Notes: generated by a model not told the origin, from the sequence alone. A stretch of DNA of 64,000 bases from Bifidobacterium rousetti (GCF_008698235.1 NZ_PEBH01000001.1:287617-351616); one strand, 5' to 3'. Positions 15,858 to 24,170 are shown, counted from the stretch's first letter. Made by a program: numbers and translations.

Positions 15858-16499
15858 CTATGCGCGGGTGCCTTCGGCATGATCGTTGGGCTTGGCTGCT
15901 TGGTTTTCGCCAGCGTCCGCGGTATGTGGGGCGATGCGGGGGAGCAGCTCCTCGGACATGAACCGGCCGATCTCGGTGGGGTCGATGAGATCGCGATCGT
16001 TGAGCGCCGCACGGAAGATGCCGAGAATACCCGAAAGATAGAAATGCTTGAGCAGCTCCAGCCGACGGCGTTCCTGCGGGTCTTTGATATCCTCGACGTT
16101 CGGGGTGTCCGGGAACAGGATCGGCTGGATGTACGGCCATACGCTGTTTTCGGCTCGTTCCACGAACTTCGGGTCTCCATGCGGACCGAGCAGCACCCTG
16201 CCATAGCGGAACAGCGTCATGGGCACATCCATCAGTTCGGGCGTGATGGCAAGCTGGCCGTCGCGCATCGATGCGGAGAGCATCGCGTCGCGCTGCGTGA
16301 TCAGGTCGTCCTCGATCTGGTCGCGCACGTCCCGCACCGACGAGAAGTACAGGTAGAACGTGGCCCTGTTGTAGCCGGCGAGATCGGTGATCTGTTTCAC
16401 GCTGATCTTCTCGATGGGCTTCTCCTCGTACAGCTTCCAGAACGCCTCCTTGATGTTCCTGATGGTCTGTCCGGTCAGTTCCGGGTTCTTCCTGGCCAC
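15858..16499 (-). CDS. TetR family transcriptional regulator
   Basis: 213-residue regulator. The N-terminal helix-turn-helix spans about residues 25-50 (KISVKQITDLAGYNRATFYL YF-type). The C-terminal ligand domain is helical and ends in a polar tail (HTADAGENQAAKPNDHAE). The start is GTG 16499, eight bases after AAGGAG. The gene is divergent from an ABC efflux cassette across 136 bases that contain imperfect ATCACTCGA-type half-sites near 16525 and 16603, so it most likely represses that cassette and itself. Confidence 0.85.
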   Translation of the reverse strand: MARKNPELTGQTIRNIKEAFWKLYEEKPIEKISVKQITDLAGYNRATFYLYFSSVRDVRDQIEDDLITQRDAMLSASMRDGQLAITPELMDVPMTLFRYGRVLLGPHGDPKFVERAENSVWPYIQPILFPDTPNVEDIKDPQERRRLELLKHFYLSGILGIFRAALNDRDLIDPTEIGRFMSEELLPRIAPHTADAGENQAAKPNDHAEGTRA

Positions 16500-16635
16500 T
16501 GCTCACGCTCCTTGAATCACTCAGGGGAATCACTCGATATATCACGGGAAATTGTCGATTGATGATTGCCGTCGACCCCATTATCGTGTGATGCGACGAC
16601 ATACTGTCGAGTAATCACAAGAGAGGAAACCGACC

Positions 16636-17337
16636 ATGTCCTTCCTTCAATTCCATGACGTCGTGCGCCGTTACGGCAGCGGCGAATCCGAAGTGCTGGC
16701 ACTGAACCACGCGACCTTCGACATCGAGAAAGGCGAGCTCGCCGTCATCCTCGGTGCATCGGGCGCCGGCAAATCCACCACGTTGAACATCCTCGGCGGC
16801 ATGGACCGCGCCACCTCCGGCACCGTCACCATCGACGGCAAGGACGTGACCAAGGCCAGCGAGGCGGAACTGACCGATTACCGTCGCTTCGACGTCGGAT
16901 TCGTGTTCCAGTTCTACAACCTCGTGCCCAACCTCACGGCCCTTGAGAACGTGGAGCTCGCCAGCCAGATCTGCCCCGACGCGCTCGACGCCCGCGAGAC
17001 CCTGAAGAAGGTCGGGCTGGGGGAGAGACTCAACAACTTCCCGGCGCAGCTCTCCGGCGGCGAGCAGCAGCGCGTCGCCATCGCGCGCGCCCTCGCCAAG
17101 AACCCGAAGCTCCTCTTGTGCGACGAACCGACCGGCGCGCTCGACTACAACACCGGCAAGCAGATCCTCCAACTGCTGCAGGACGCCTGCCGCGACCGCG
17201 GCATCACCGTCGCCCTCGTCACGCACAACTCCGCGCTGGCCCCGATGGGCGACCGCCTGATCCGCTTCCGCTCCGGCAAGGTCACCGAGATCAAGCACAA
17301 CCCGAACCCGACGCCCATCGCCGACATCGAATGGTAG
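16636..17337 (+). CDS. ABC transporter ATP-binding protein (MacB/LolD type)
   Basis: 233-residue ATPase. Walker [10 protein letters not shown] is near residue 41, the Q-loop [18 protein letters not shown] near 97, the signature [15 protein letters not shown] near 140, Walker [13 protein letters not shown] near 160 and the H-loop VTHN near 195. This is the family that drives FtsX-domain permeases rather than classical import. It is followed after 8 bases by its permease gene and preceded by a divergent TetR regulator. The substrate is probably an antimicrobial compound or peptide. Confidence 0.93.
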   Translation: MSFLQFHDVVRRYGSGESEVLALNHATFDIEKGELAVILGASGAGKSTTLNILGGMDRATSGTVTIDGKDVTKASEAELTDYRRFDVGFVFQFYNLVPNLTALENVELASQICPDALDARETLKKVGLGERLNNFPAQLSGGEQQRVAIARALAKNPKLLLCDEPTGALDYNTGKQILQLLQDACRDRGITVALVTHNSALAPMGDRLIRFRSGKVTEIKHNPNPTPIADIEW

Positions 17338-17345
17338 GAAGCGAC

Positions 17346-19856
17346 ATGGGACACGCACATGGCGCGCGCAAGGCGCGCACGAAACGCACCGCACTCTACA
17401 AGGACGCCTGGCGCGCGATCGCAGGCAACGGCAAACGCTTCGCGGCGATCGCGGTGATCTGCGCGGTCGGCGTGATGATGATGGGCGCCCTCTCCTCGAT
17501 CAGCAACGACCTGCGCGCGGGCATGGACGAATTCCTCGACACGACGTCGATGCATGATCTGAACATCGTCTCCACACTCGGCTTCGACGACGATGACATC
17601 GCCGCGCTGCGGGGTGTGGACGGCGTGGCCGAGGCCGCCGGAGTACGATCCTCCAACGCGTACACGAAGATCGACGACAAGCAGGCGTCGGCCACGGTGA
17701 CCGCGCTCAACGACCGCCGCATCGACGAGCCGTATCTGACCGAAGGGCGACTTCCCAAGGCCGCGCACGAGATCGCCGTGACCGGCCAGTACCTGACCGA
17801 CAGCGGCAAGAGGATCGGCGACACGCTCACGTTCACCGTCGACGAGTCTTCGGCGTCGACCGGCACGTTCGAGGACGGCGACTACACGATCGTCGGCACG
17901 GTCATCGATCCGAACGACATCGTCAACCCCACCGGACCGCTCGCACTCGTGACCGCATCGAAGACCGTATACCCGCTGTTCGTCGACCAGCAGGCGGTGG
18001 CCGACGACGACGCGCCGTACACGTCCGCCGCGATCAGGGTGGACGGCGCCAGCGCGATGAACACCTACGATGACGCCTACCTCGACCGAGTGGCCGACGT
18101 GCAGTCGAACATCGAAAAGATCCAACCGGAGTCCCCGGCCACATGGATCATCCGCGACCGCAGCGTCCTGGCAAGCTGGGCGGACGTGAAGACCGAATCC
18201 GAGATGATCAGCCGCCTCGGCAAGCTGTTCCCGATCCTGTTCCTCGTCATCGCGATCCTCGTGAGCCTGACCGCGGTGGCGCGCATGGTGGAGGAGGACC
18301 GCCAGCTCATCGGCACCTACAAGGCGCTCGGCTACACGCGGCACGAGACGATGCTCAAGTACCTCATCTACTCGGCCGCCGCCGTGCTCGTCGGAGGCGT
18401 CATCGGCGACCTGATCGGTCTGCTCGGCCTGCCGCTCGTGTTCACCAAGCGCATGTTGCACCTGCTGTACGTGATCCCCACCTACCCGCTGCTCATCGAC
18501 TGGACGATCGGACTGGGCGGCATCACCCTGTTCCTCGTGCTCATCACCGGCAGCGCGATGGCGGTATGCGCCGGGTCGCTCCGGCTGGACCCCGCGGAAC
18601 TGCTGCGTCCGAAGGCGCCGAAGGCCGGCAGGACCATCCTGCTGCAGCGGATCGGCTTCGTGTGGAACCACCTGAGCTTCCTCGGCAAGGTGACCGCGCG
18701 CAACCTGTTTAGATACAAGTCCCGCGCGCTGATGGTGATCATCGGCGTGCTCGGCTGCACCGCGCTCATGACCGCCGGATTCGGCATGGGCTCGTCGGCG
18801 CTCACGCTCATGCCTCGCCAGTTCGACGAGATCGCGAAATACGACGTCATGGCCGTGACCTCGCCGGCCGACCATGACGCGGCGCAGCGTGACCTCGACA
18901 GCGACCGTGACGTCGACTCCTCGCTGCCGTTGCATGTCGAAAGCGGCACGCTGTCCGCGGCAGCGGGGGAGACGGGTGAGTCCGGCGGCAACGCCTCCGA
19001 CGAGAAGCTGACCGTGCAGCTCATGGTCGTGCCCGACGGCGAATCCCTCGACGGCTACCTTGACCTGCATACGAGCGACGGGGAGGCGCTCACGCTCGAC
19101 ATGTCGGATTCCGGTTCGGCGGTCGTCACCGCCAACGCTGCGAAGACACTGTCTTTGTCCGGTGGCGGCAAGGTCTCCCTGACCGATGCGATGAACGACA
19201 CGACCGAGGTGAAGGTGACCGGCGTGGCCCAGTACTACACCGGCAACATCGTGGTCATGTCCGAAAGCGCGTACCGTTCCGCCTTCGACATCGACGACGA
19301 CACGGATCTGACGCTCAACGCCGACCTCATCAAGGTGAAGGGCGATGACGACGCGCAGATCTCGTTCGCCGACCGACTGGCCTCGCAGGACGAATACCTG
19401 TCCGTGACGAGCGCCGCCAAGCAGATGAGGGACTTCGGCAAGAGCTTCATGATCTTCTTCGTGATGATCGGCTTCATCGTAGTCATGGCGGCCATCCTCG
19501 CCGTGGTGGTGCTCTACACGCTCGCCTCCACGAACATCTCCGAGCGCGAACGCGAGCTCGCCACCATCAAGGTGCTGGGCTTCCGCAGGAAGGAGGTGCA
19601 CGGGTATGTGAACAAGGAGCTGCTGCTGCTCGCCTGCATCGGCATCGCGATCGGTCTGCCGTGTGGACGTGGCCTGCTCGGCTTCCTGCTGAGCCAGCTC
19701 GACCTGCCGGGCATGAACATCGTGCCGAACGTGGCATGGTACTGCTATGCCACGGCCGCCGCGCTGGCGCTGCTGTTCACCGTGCTGGTGGAACTCGCCA
19801 CGAACCGTTCCCTTGACCGCATCGACATGGTCGGCGCGCTGAAGAGCCCCGAGTGA
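17346..19856 (+). CDS. ABC transporter permease with two FtsX domains
   Basis: 836-residue membrane protein of the MacB-like type. One N-terminal membrane helix (FAAIAVICAVGVMMMGAL) is followed by a large extracytoplasmic domain of about 280 residues. A three-helix FtsX domain follows (ILFLVIAILVSLTAVARMVE onward), then a second soluble domain and a C-terminal FtsX domain (FMIFFVMIGFIVVMAAILAV, then ELATIKVLGFRRKEV). Such permeases act mechanically on substrates outside the membrane. The gene follows its ATPase in one operon and ends at two terminators. Confidence 0.9.
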   Translation: MGHAHGARKARTKRTALYKDAWRAIAGNGKRFAAIAVICAVGVMMMGALSSISNDLRAGMDEFLDTTSMHDLNIVSTLGFDDDDIAALRGVDGVAEAAGVRSSNAYTKIDDKQASATVTALNDRRIDEPYLTEGRLPKAAHEIAVTGQYLTDSGKRIGDTLTFTVDESSASTGTFEDGDYTIVGTVIDPNDIVNPTGPLALVTASKTVYPLFVDQQAVADDDAPYTSAAIRVDGASAMNTYDDAYLDRVADVQSNIEKIQPESPATWIIRDRSVLASWADVKTESEMISRLGKLFPILFLVIAILVSLTAVARMVEEDRQLIGTYKALGYTRHETMLKYLIYSAAAVLVGGVIGDLIGLLGLPLVFTKRMLHLLYVIPTYPLLIDWTIGLGGITLFLVLITGSAMAVCAGSLRLDPAELLRPKAPKAGRTILLQRIGFVWNHLSFLGKVTARNLFRYKSRALMVIIGVLGCTALMTAGFGMGSSALTLMPRQFDEIAKYDVMAVTSPADHDAAQRDLDSDRDVDSSLPLHVESGTLSAAAGETGESGGNASDEKLTVQLMVVPDGESLDGYLDLHTSDGEALTLDMSDSGSAVVTANAAKTLSLSGGGKVSLTDAMNDTTEVKVTGVAQYYTGNIVVMSESAYRSAFDIDDDTDLTLNADLIKVKGDDDAQISFADRLASQDEYLSVTSAAKQMRDFGKSFMIFFVMIGFIVVMAAILAVVVLYTLASTNISERERELATIKVLGFRRKEVHGYVNKELLLLACIGIAIGLPCGRGLLGFLLSQLDLPGMNIVPNVAWYCYATAAALALLFTVLVELATNRSLDRIDMVGALKSPE

Positions 19857-19860
19857 TCCC

Positions 19861-19889
19861 CGGATGACGGGAGCGATTCCCGTCATCCG
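19861..19889 (+). terminator. Terminator after ABC permease
   Basis: CGGATGACGGGA (19861-19872) pairs perfectly with TCCCGTCATCCG (19878-19889) around a 5-base loop, 5 bases past the permease stop. Confidence 0.75.
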
Positions 19890-19910
19890 CTCCATTCTCA
19901 TCGTTGGAAT

Positions 19911-19952
19911 AAAGCCGCAAAGCCTTACGGGAGTAGGGCTGATCGGCTTTTT
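19911..19952 (+). terminator. Second intrinsic terminator before the prophage
   Basis: AAAGCCG (19911-19917) pairs with CGGCTTT (19944-19950), with an inner AGCC/GGCT stem, and a run of T follows. It is the last clearly chromosomal element before the prophage end. Confidence 0.7.
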
Positions 19953-19997
19953 CATTTCCCGGCGAAACCTGCGTTTTCCTACCGATTCCTGAAAAAA

Positions 19998-20078
19998 TGT
20001 GGGCAAAATGTGGGCAAAAATCGAGGCCCGGAAACAGCGTCGCGACACGTGTCCGCGACCGTTTCCGGGCCTCGATTT
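19998..20078. other. Candidate left prophage end: tandem 11-bp repeat and cruciform
   Basis: TGTGGGCAAAA is repeated directly at 19998-20008 and 20009-20019. It is followed by an inverted repeat with 18-base perfect arms (20018-20035 and 20061-20078) and an inner GTCGCG/CGCGAC stem. This is where chromosomal gene order gives way to phage genes. No tRNA is present, so an attachment site here would be intergenic. The attachment core cannot be fixed without the right end, and no integrase is adjacent. Confidence 0.4.
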
Positions 20079-20087
20079 CTCTCAAAC

Positions 20088-20127
20088 GGAGGGGGTATGC
20101 GCGCGACGCGGCACGCGTACCCCCTCC
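20088..20127. terminator. Terminator of the repressor-ImmA operon
   Basis: GGAGGGGGTA (20088-20097) pairs perfectly with TACCCCCTCC (20118-20127), touching the stop codon of the minus-strand ImmA gene. No long T-tract follows. Confidence 0.6.
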
Positions 20128-20520
20128 TTATGCCGCCGCGCTGTCGTGCAGCAGCTGCTTGTAATCCTCCACCATCTGCAGGGTCACGTCGAGCGCCTGC
20201 GCGATGAGATAGCTGTCGCCCTCGTACATGCGCTCGGCGACCGCGTATTCGGTGGGTCTGATGAGTCGGGTCGCCGCATCCCTTCGTGCTCGTTTTTCGG
20301 CCTTGACGTCGTGGGCGGTGTCGCATCCCCGGTCGCGGTGCCGGGCGTGGGCGAGTTCATGGGCCAGCGTGCAGCGCTGCATGTATTCGGGCATGTTCTC
20401 GTCGATGATGATGAGTCGCGCCTGATCGTAGTAGTATCCGCATTTCCCCGTGGCCAGTGGCCGTTCCTCGACCGTGACCCCCATGTGCGCGGCTTCCTCG
20501 AGCAGGTCTTCGTACCGCAT
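20128..20520 (-). CDS. ImmA/IrrE family metallopeptidase
   Basis: 130-residue zinc peptidase with the catalytic HELAH at residues 54-58. In ICEBs1 and many prophages, ImmA cleaves the phage repressor after DNA damage and so triggers induction. It lies directly downstream of the repressor gene on the minus strand (13-base gap), the standard arrangement. ATG 20520 is preferred because AGGAAGG lies about 8 bases upstream; a GTG at 20526 is in frame. The probable substrate is the product of the gene at 20534. Confidence 0.88.
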   Translation of the reverse strand: MRYEDLLEEAAHMGVTVEERPLATGKCGYYYDQARLIIIDENMPEYMQRCTLAHELAHARHRDRGCDTAHDVKAEKRARRDAATRLIRPTEYAVAERMYEGDSYLIAQALDVTLQMVEDYKQLLHDSAAA

Positions 20521-20533
20521 GACCACAGCCTTC

Positions 20534-20950
20534 CTATTCGCGCGGGGTGTTCATCTCGTTTTCCTTGTCCGGGTCGGTGCTGGCCATGAGGCCGAATTCC
20601 TCCGGATGCGCCGCGATGCGGTCGGCGAGGGAGCCGGCGTCGTTCGCGGACGCCCGTGATGGTTCCATGCGGTTTCGGGCCTCGATGCGCCGGGCCTCGG
20701 AGATGATGCGACGCAATACCTGGACGGGATCCGCGTTGCACACATCGCAGATCAACAGAAACTCGGACAGACGCACGGGAGCCTTGAGACCAAGGCGGAG
20801 ATCTCTGACTCTGTTGTAGCTAATTGATTTTCCAAGCTCAGCGGCTAATCCTCTGTCTGAAAATCCATTGGCTCGCAGCATTCTTGCAATAGCTTCAGTC
20901 GCGCATATATCGTATGCGGTCCATTCATAACTTTTCGTCGGCATGCTCAT
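20534..20950 (-). CDS. Prophage repressor with XRE-type helix-turn-helix
   Basis: 138-residue DNA-binding protein. The helix-turn-helix lies at about residues 18-55 (IARMLRANGFSDRGLAAELG, then ISYNRVRDLR). The C-terminal half is charged and has no LexA-like protease site, which fits inactivation by the neighbouring ImmA peptidase. It is divergent from the early operon, with the CACTTG operator array at 20965-21046 between them. ATG 20950 or 20944 is the start; no strong ribosome binding site is seen, so the transcript may be nearly leaderless. Confidence 0.82.
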   Translation of the reverse strand: MSMPTKSYEWTAYDICATEAIARMLRANGFSDRGLAAELGKSISYNRVRDLRLGLKAPVRLSEFLLICDVCNADPVQVLRRIISEARRIEARNRMEPSRASANDAGSLADRIAAHPEEFGLMASTDPDKENEMNTPRE

Positions 20951-20964
20951 ATCTTACGGGCTAA

Positions 20965-21046
20965 CACTTGATGACACGCCATCACTTGATGACACGCCGT
21001 CACTTGACGCCATGCTCGCAAGTGCTATCTTCATAGCTAGCAAGTG
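20965..21046. promoter_or_regulatory. Repressor operator array and early promoter
   Basis: Five CACTTG half-sites: direct copies at 20965, 20983 and 21001 (18-bp spacing, each followed by a TGACACGCC-like stretch), and inverted copies (CAAGTG) at 21019 and 21041. The third overlaps a -35-like TTGACG (21004-21009), which is 16 bases from a -10-like TATCTT (21026-21031) driving the rightward operon. Repressor bound here would block this promoter and probably the leftward one as well. Confidence 0.75.
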
Positions 21047-21070
21047 ATAGCACAGAAAGGAGTCAGAGAG

Positions 21071-21289
21071 ATGGACGCCAAGGAAACCGAGGAGCCCCGG
21101 ACCGAGACCAAGGCCACGGTCACCGCGGTCGGAGCCGTGAGGGTCTTCACCGCCGAACGCGAGGACGGAACCCGACTGAACGTCACCGGCCACGCGGACG
21201 GCACCCTCACCATCCGCATCGGACGCGGAGGCGACGGCCCAAGCTTCACGCTCAGCGAGAACGCCGCCGACCTCCTCCTCACCCTCTAA
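21071..21289 (+). CDS. Hypothetical early phage protein
   Basis: 72-residue protein (MDAKETEEPRTETKATVTAV, ending DLLLTL), first gene of the rightward operon. AAAGGAG lies 8 bases before ATG 21071. The alternation of hydrophobic and polar residues suggests a small beta-rich domain. Its place next to the operators is where cro-like or antirepressor genes usually lie, but no helix-turn-helix is visible. Confidence 0.65.
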   Translation: MDAKETEEPRTETKATVTAVGAVRVFTAEREDGTRLNVTGHADGTLTIRIGRGGDGPSFTLSENAADLLLTL

Positions 21290-21350
21290 ACCCACACGAA
21301 AACCCCGGCCGGCAATATCCGGCCGGACCCAACCCGAAAGGAGCCCCATC

Positions 21351-21614
21351 ATGACGGACCGCAAATACCTCGACGCCGCCGCCAAACTCACCAAACTGAC
21401 ACGCGACCGCCAACTCACCCACAGGACGCCGCGCACCGAGATCGCGCACAACACCTGCCTCAACCGGGCCAGCGTCGCCAAATACCTCGACCGCAGCGTG
21501 GACATGCCCCTCACCGTGTTCATCGCCACACAGGACATGACCGGCGGAGACCCCGTCGCCACCCTCGCCCACGTATGCGAGGAATACGGCATCACCCCAA
21601 AGGAAACCGCATGA
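21351..21614 (+). CDS. Small HTH-like early protein
   Basis: 87-residue protein. The segment TEIAHNTCLNRASVAKYLDR has the spacing of a helix-turn-helix, and the C-terminal helix VATLAHVCEEYGITPK resembles XRE family ends. A Cro-like or excision-control role is plausible from its position near the repressor operators. AAAGGAG lies 11 bases upstream of the start. Function not established. Confidence 0.6.
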   Translation: MTDRKYLDAAAKLTKLTRDRQLTHRTPRTEIAHNTCLNRASVAKYLDRSVDMPLTVFIATQDMTGGDPVATLAHVCEEYGITPKETA

Positions 21615-21616
21615 CA

Positions 21617-22231
21617 TCAACCAAGAACCCTACGGCGCTTCACATAGCCGAAGCCCTGCTCGCATTCCAGGCTGCGACGGTTCCCGAGCTCGCTCGTCCA
21701 GACGACACCGATCGAGACCCTGACGCGAGGAGACCCATAGAAACCGTTGCCGTACCGGCCGGCGTCCTCACGCAGCTTCTCGAGCATGAGAGGGGCGTCG
21801 AGCTTGAACTCGCCCAAACCGGGCAAAGCCTCCCTGAACCCCTCGGCTATGGTCTCGCCCTCGCAACGGACAAGGACGGACACGTCACGTGCCTCGAGAC
21901 CGCAGTCATTCCGGACGAGGAGGACGGAATCCGAGGCATCGTACTCGACCGACCAACGATAGACGGTCTGATCGAGGCCGGACGCCAACGCCCGTTGAGC
22001 GATCAGATTCGCGTGTTCTCCTATCTCGTTCGCCTTGGCTGCCAGCTCATTGGCGGACGAGGCGGCGTCACGGGAATCGGTGGAGATGCGGTTCGCTTCC
22101 TTCGCGATTCGGTTCGCATCCTCCGCGAGCTTGTTCGCCTTGCGCGTCTGGAACAGGGCGACCAGCCCGGAGACGCAACCCACGACACCGCCGACGGCTC
22201 CGACCGCCGTCCAGAAATCACCCCAACCCAC
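21617..22231 (-). CDS. Membrane-anchored coiled-coil protein on the opposite strand
   Basis: 204-residue protein reading against the early operon. A membrane helix (AVGAVGGVVGCVSGLVALF) near the N-terminus is followed by a coiled coil with alanine-rich heptads (ANKLAEDANRIAKEANRIS to LAAKANEIGEHANLIAQ, about residues 28-78) and a beta-rich C-terminal domain. The start is probably GTG 22231, directly after a -10-like TAGAAT, which suggests a leaderless transcript. An intrinsic terminator lies just upstream (22250-22282). This independent unit has the look of a lysogenic accessory gene, for instance superinfection exclusion; function inferred only from topology and orientation. Confidence 0.7.
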   Translation of the reverse strand: MGWGDFWTAVGAVGGVVGCVSGLVALFQTRKANKLAEDANRIAKEANRISTDSRDAASSANELAAKANEIGEHANLIAQRALASGLDQTVYRWSVEYDASDSVLLVRNDCGLEARDVSVLVRCEGETIAEGFREALPGLGEFKLDAPLMLEKLREDAGRYGNGFYGSPRVRVSIGVVWTSELGNRRSLECEQGFGYVKRRRVLG

Positions 22232-22249
22232 ACCCCGGATTCTATCCGG

Positions 22250-22282
22250 AACAAAGAAAAAGCCGCCGGATCCAGCGGCGGC
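22250..22282 (-). terminator. Minus-strand terminator upstream of the antisense gene
   Basis: GCCGCCG (22262-22268) pairs with CGGCGGC (22276-22282); read leftward it is followed by TTTTTCTTTG. It would stop leftward read-through before the antisense gene and insulate its own promoter. Confidence 0.65.
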
Positions 22283-22305
22283 CACGTCAAATGAAAGAAG
22301 GTCAA

Positions 22306-22590
22306 ATGACACTCCCAACCCTACAGGACACGACACGCGACAGCCAGACCACAGGCGTGTTCCACGGCCTGACCGTCAGCGGCCAACCCCCATACATCAC
22401 GCCACTGGCCACCCGGATCCCCGCAAGCGTCGAAGCGAACATCATCCGGCTTGGCGCCGCCGAACCCACGCGCATCATGCTCGAGATCGGCCCCGAAAAC
22501 ATGCGACGCCACGTCGCCCTCACCCCCGACGACACGCGACGGTTCGCCCGACGGCTCCTCACCCTCGCCGACCACATCAAGGAGGCGTGA
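22306..22590 (+). CDS. Hypothetical early phage protein
   Basis: 94-residue protein (MTLPTLQDTTRDSQTTGVFH, ending LADHIKEA), preceded by GAAGG. The last 35 residues are predicted helical (TPDDTRRFARRLLTLADHIK). It starts the second block of the rightward early operon. No motif recognised. Confidence 0.65.
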   Translation: MTLPTLQDTTRDSQTTGVFHGLTVSGQPPYITPLATRIPASVEANIIRLGAAEPTRIMLEIGPENMRRHVALTPDDTRRFARRLLTLADHIKEA

Positions 22591-22591
22591 C

Positions 22592-22891
22592 ATGAGCGCA
22601 TACATGCCCGAACAGCACCGGCGCAACATCCGCCGGATCGGAGACCTCATCGACGACGTGACCGGCCTGCTCGACGAATACCGGCGGCTCGACCCGAACA
22701 TCCTCACGTTCGCCGACACCATCAACGAGCTCGTGGACGCGCGCATCAGCCTCACCAACACCATCCGAGCCATACGGCAGGAAGTCGAAGCGCAGGCCAT
22801 CGAACAGGCCCGCCGGCTCGAACCCGAACCCGTCACCCTCGAAATCCCCATCATCAGCATCCCCGACCACGACCACAAGGACCAGGCATGA
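22592..22891 (+). CDS. Hypothetical early phage protein, helical
   Basis: 99-residue, mostly helical protein (RRIGDLIDDVTGLLDEYRRL, then DTINELVDARISLTNTIRAI), preceded by AAGGAGG. It starts two bases after the previous stop and overlaps the next gene by 4 bases, so it is translationally coupled. No function recognised. Confidence 0.65.
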   Translation: MSAYMPEQHRRNIRRIGDLIDDVTGLLDEYRRLDPNILTFADTINELVDARISLTNTIRAIRQEVEAQAIEQARRLEPEPVTLEIPIISIPDHDHKDQA

Positions 22892-23136
22892 AAAACGACA
22901 CGACAACCCCCATGGAGGGGGAGACCATGACCGTCGCGGAAGCCGCCAAATACCTCGGCTGCGCGCCCAAAACCCTCGCCAACCACAGGTACCTCAACGA
23001 CGGGTGGCCCCGATACATCAAAATCGGCCCGCCACCGGCGGAAGGCAAACAGGACCGGAGAAAAGTCGTATACGAGGCCGCCGACGTACGACGTTTCCGG
23101 GACAGCGGATTCATGACCCACACGGAAGCGAGATGA
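22888..23136 (+). CDS. Excisionase-type helix-turn-helix protein
   Basis: 82-residue protein with the MerR/excisionase-like motif MTVAEAAKYLGCAPKTLANH and then GWPRYIKIG, a typical HTH_17 domain that bends DNA at attachment sites or promoters. An internal ATG at 22927 is an alternative start. It could be the prophage excisionase or an early regulator. The partner integrase is not in the window. Confidence 0.7.
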   Translation: MKNDTTTPMEGETMTVAEAAKYLGCAPKTLANHRYLNDGWPRYIKIGPPPAEGKQDRRKVVYEAADVRRFRDSGFMTHTEAR

Positions 23137-23139
23137 CCC

Positions 23140-23439
23140 ATGAGCAGCAGCGCCAAACAACAGGCAAGCCGACGCGAGGAACTACGCCTCACCGCGCAGG
23201 AACGCCTCGACACCGACACCGCGAACCGCATCCTGTTCCTCCTCACGCAGATCGACGACAGCATGGACGAGATCGGCCGACTGTTCCCCGACTACGCGCG
23301 GAAGACCATCATCACGTTCACCGAGATCACCGGCACCAAAGGGCTCACCGCCCGGCTCGGCCACGACCTCGACTACGGGAACGCCAGCCGGTTCATGTAC
23401 ACGCTCGACCAGCTCGCACGGGAAGGAACATGGCGATGA
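23140..23439 (+). CDS. Hypothetical early phage protein
   Basis: 99-residue protein, mainly helical (ANRILFLLTQIDDSMDEIGR). It starts 3 bases after the previous stop and overlaps the next start. No motif recognised. Confidence 0.6.
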   Translation: MSSSAKQQASRREELRLTAQERLDTDTANRILFLLTQIDDSMDEIGRLFPDYARKTIITFTEITGTKGLTARLGHDLDYGNASRFMYTLDQLAREGTWR

Positions 23440-23645
23440 CACGCAAGGACACGCTCCTCGCCGCCCTATGGCTGCTCGCGCTCGCCACCGCCGCGGCCAC
23501 GACCCTATGGGCGGGCATGTGGCTCATGGCGGGACTCCTGCGCGCGGGCACGCTCAGCGTCCTCCACCTGACCGCATTCATCCTGGGCGGCGGCGTCGGC
23601 ACGCTCCTATGGGCGCCATTCGACGACCGGAAGGAACAGCGATGA
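23430..23645 (+). CDS. Small two-TM membrane protein
   Basis: 71-residue protein with two hydrophobic segments, LLAALWLLALATAAATTLWA and LTAFILGGGVGTLLWAPF, and a charged tail DDRKEQR. GGAAGGAAC lies just before ATG 23430; ATG 23436 is an alternative. Embedded in the early operon by overlaps at both ends. Role unknown. Confidence 0.6.
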   Translation: MAMTRKDTLLAALWLLALATAAATTLWAGMWLMAGLLRAGTLSVLHLTAFILGGGVGTLLWAPFDDRKEQR

Positions 23646-24160
23646 CGACGGCCGATAGCTTCACCCCTTGCCCGCCCGGCGACCCCGTCGCCAATAGCTT
23701 CACACTCTGCCTGCCCGGCGACCCCGTAGCCAAAGGCCGGCCCCGCGTCTACCACGGGCACGCCATCACACCCCGCAAAACCGTTCACGCGGAGGAACGC
23801 CTGTTCGCCGAATTCCGCCGCAAATACCCGAACGCCAAACCCCTCACCGGGCCGGTACGCATCAGGGCGGAGTTCTGGATGCGCCGACGCGGCAAACCCG
23901 ACATCGACAACCTGCTGAAAACCATCCTCGACGCGTTGAACGCGGTCGCCTACATGGACGACGCGCAGGTCATCGAACTCCAAGCCGCCAAACGCATGCC
24001 CGACCAGCGGATACGCGGCGTCCGAGGCCAATACCGCAACAGGAAGACCGGCGACCCATACACGTGGCAGGGACGCGAATACGAACCCCACCTGTACGTG
24101 GAAATCACCGAACTGCCCGCCTACGGGCCCGACACGGAAAACATTCCGACAACCAGATGA
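23642..24160 (+). CDS. RusA-type Holliday junction resolvase
   Basis: 172-residue endonuclease. The family core is clear: DPVAKGRPRV near the N-terminus, then the active-site region KPDIDNLLKTILDALNAVAY with the acidic residues that bind magnesium, followed by MDDAQVIELQAAKRM. RusA proteins resolve four-way junctions that arise during phage recombination and replication. The first 20 residues contain a short duplication (PPGDPVANSF, LPGDPVAKGR), so the true start may lie slightly downstream. Confidence 0.88.
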   Translation: MTTADSFTPCPPGDPVANSFTLCLPGDPVAKGRPRVYHGHAITPRKTVHAEERLFAEFRRKYPNAKPLTGPVRIRAEFWMRRRGKPDIDNLLKTILDALNAVAYMDDAQVIELQAAKRMPDQRIRGVRGQYRNRKTGDPYTWQGREYEPHLYVEITELPAYGPDTENIPTTR

Positions 24161-24170
24161 AAGGCAAAAC

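Noticed and set aside
17145..20048. Very long minus-strand frame opposite the ABC cassette
   Set aside because: Extremely His/Arg/Asp/Val-rich without domains; the plus strand carries clear ABC motifs.
19857..20127. tRNA gene as attachment target
   Set aside because: No cloverleaf or anticodon arm can be formed; the stems present are long hairpins of terminator or cruciform type.
21611..22294. Rightward frame overlapping the antisense coiled-coil gene, with an ATGA-coupled start and AAAGGA upstream
   Set aside because: The opposite strand encodes a clear membrane helix, heptad coiled coil and folded domain over the same bases, whereas this frame has no recognisable structure and a Pro/Thr-rich end. 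The coupled start leaves some doubt.
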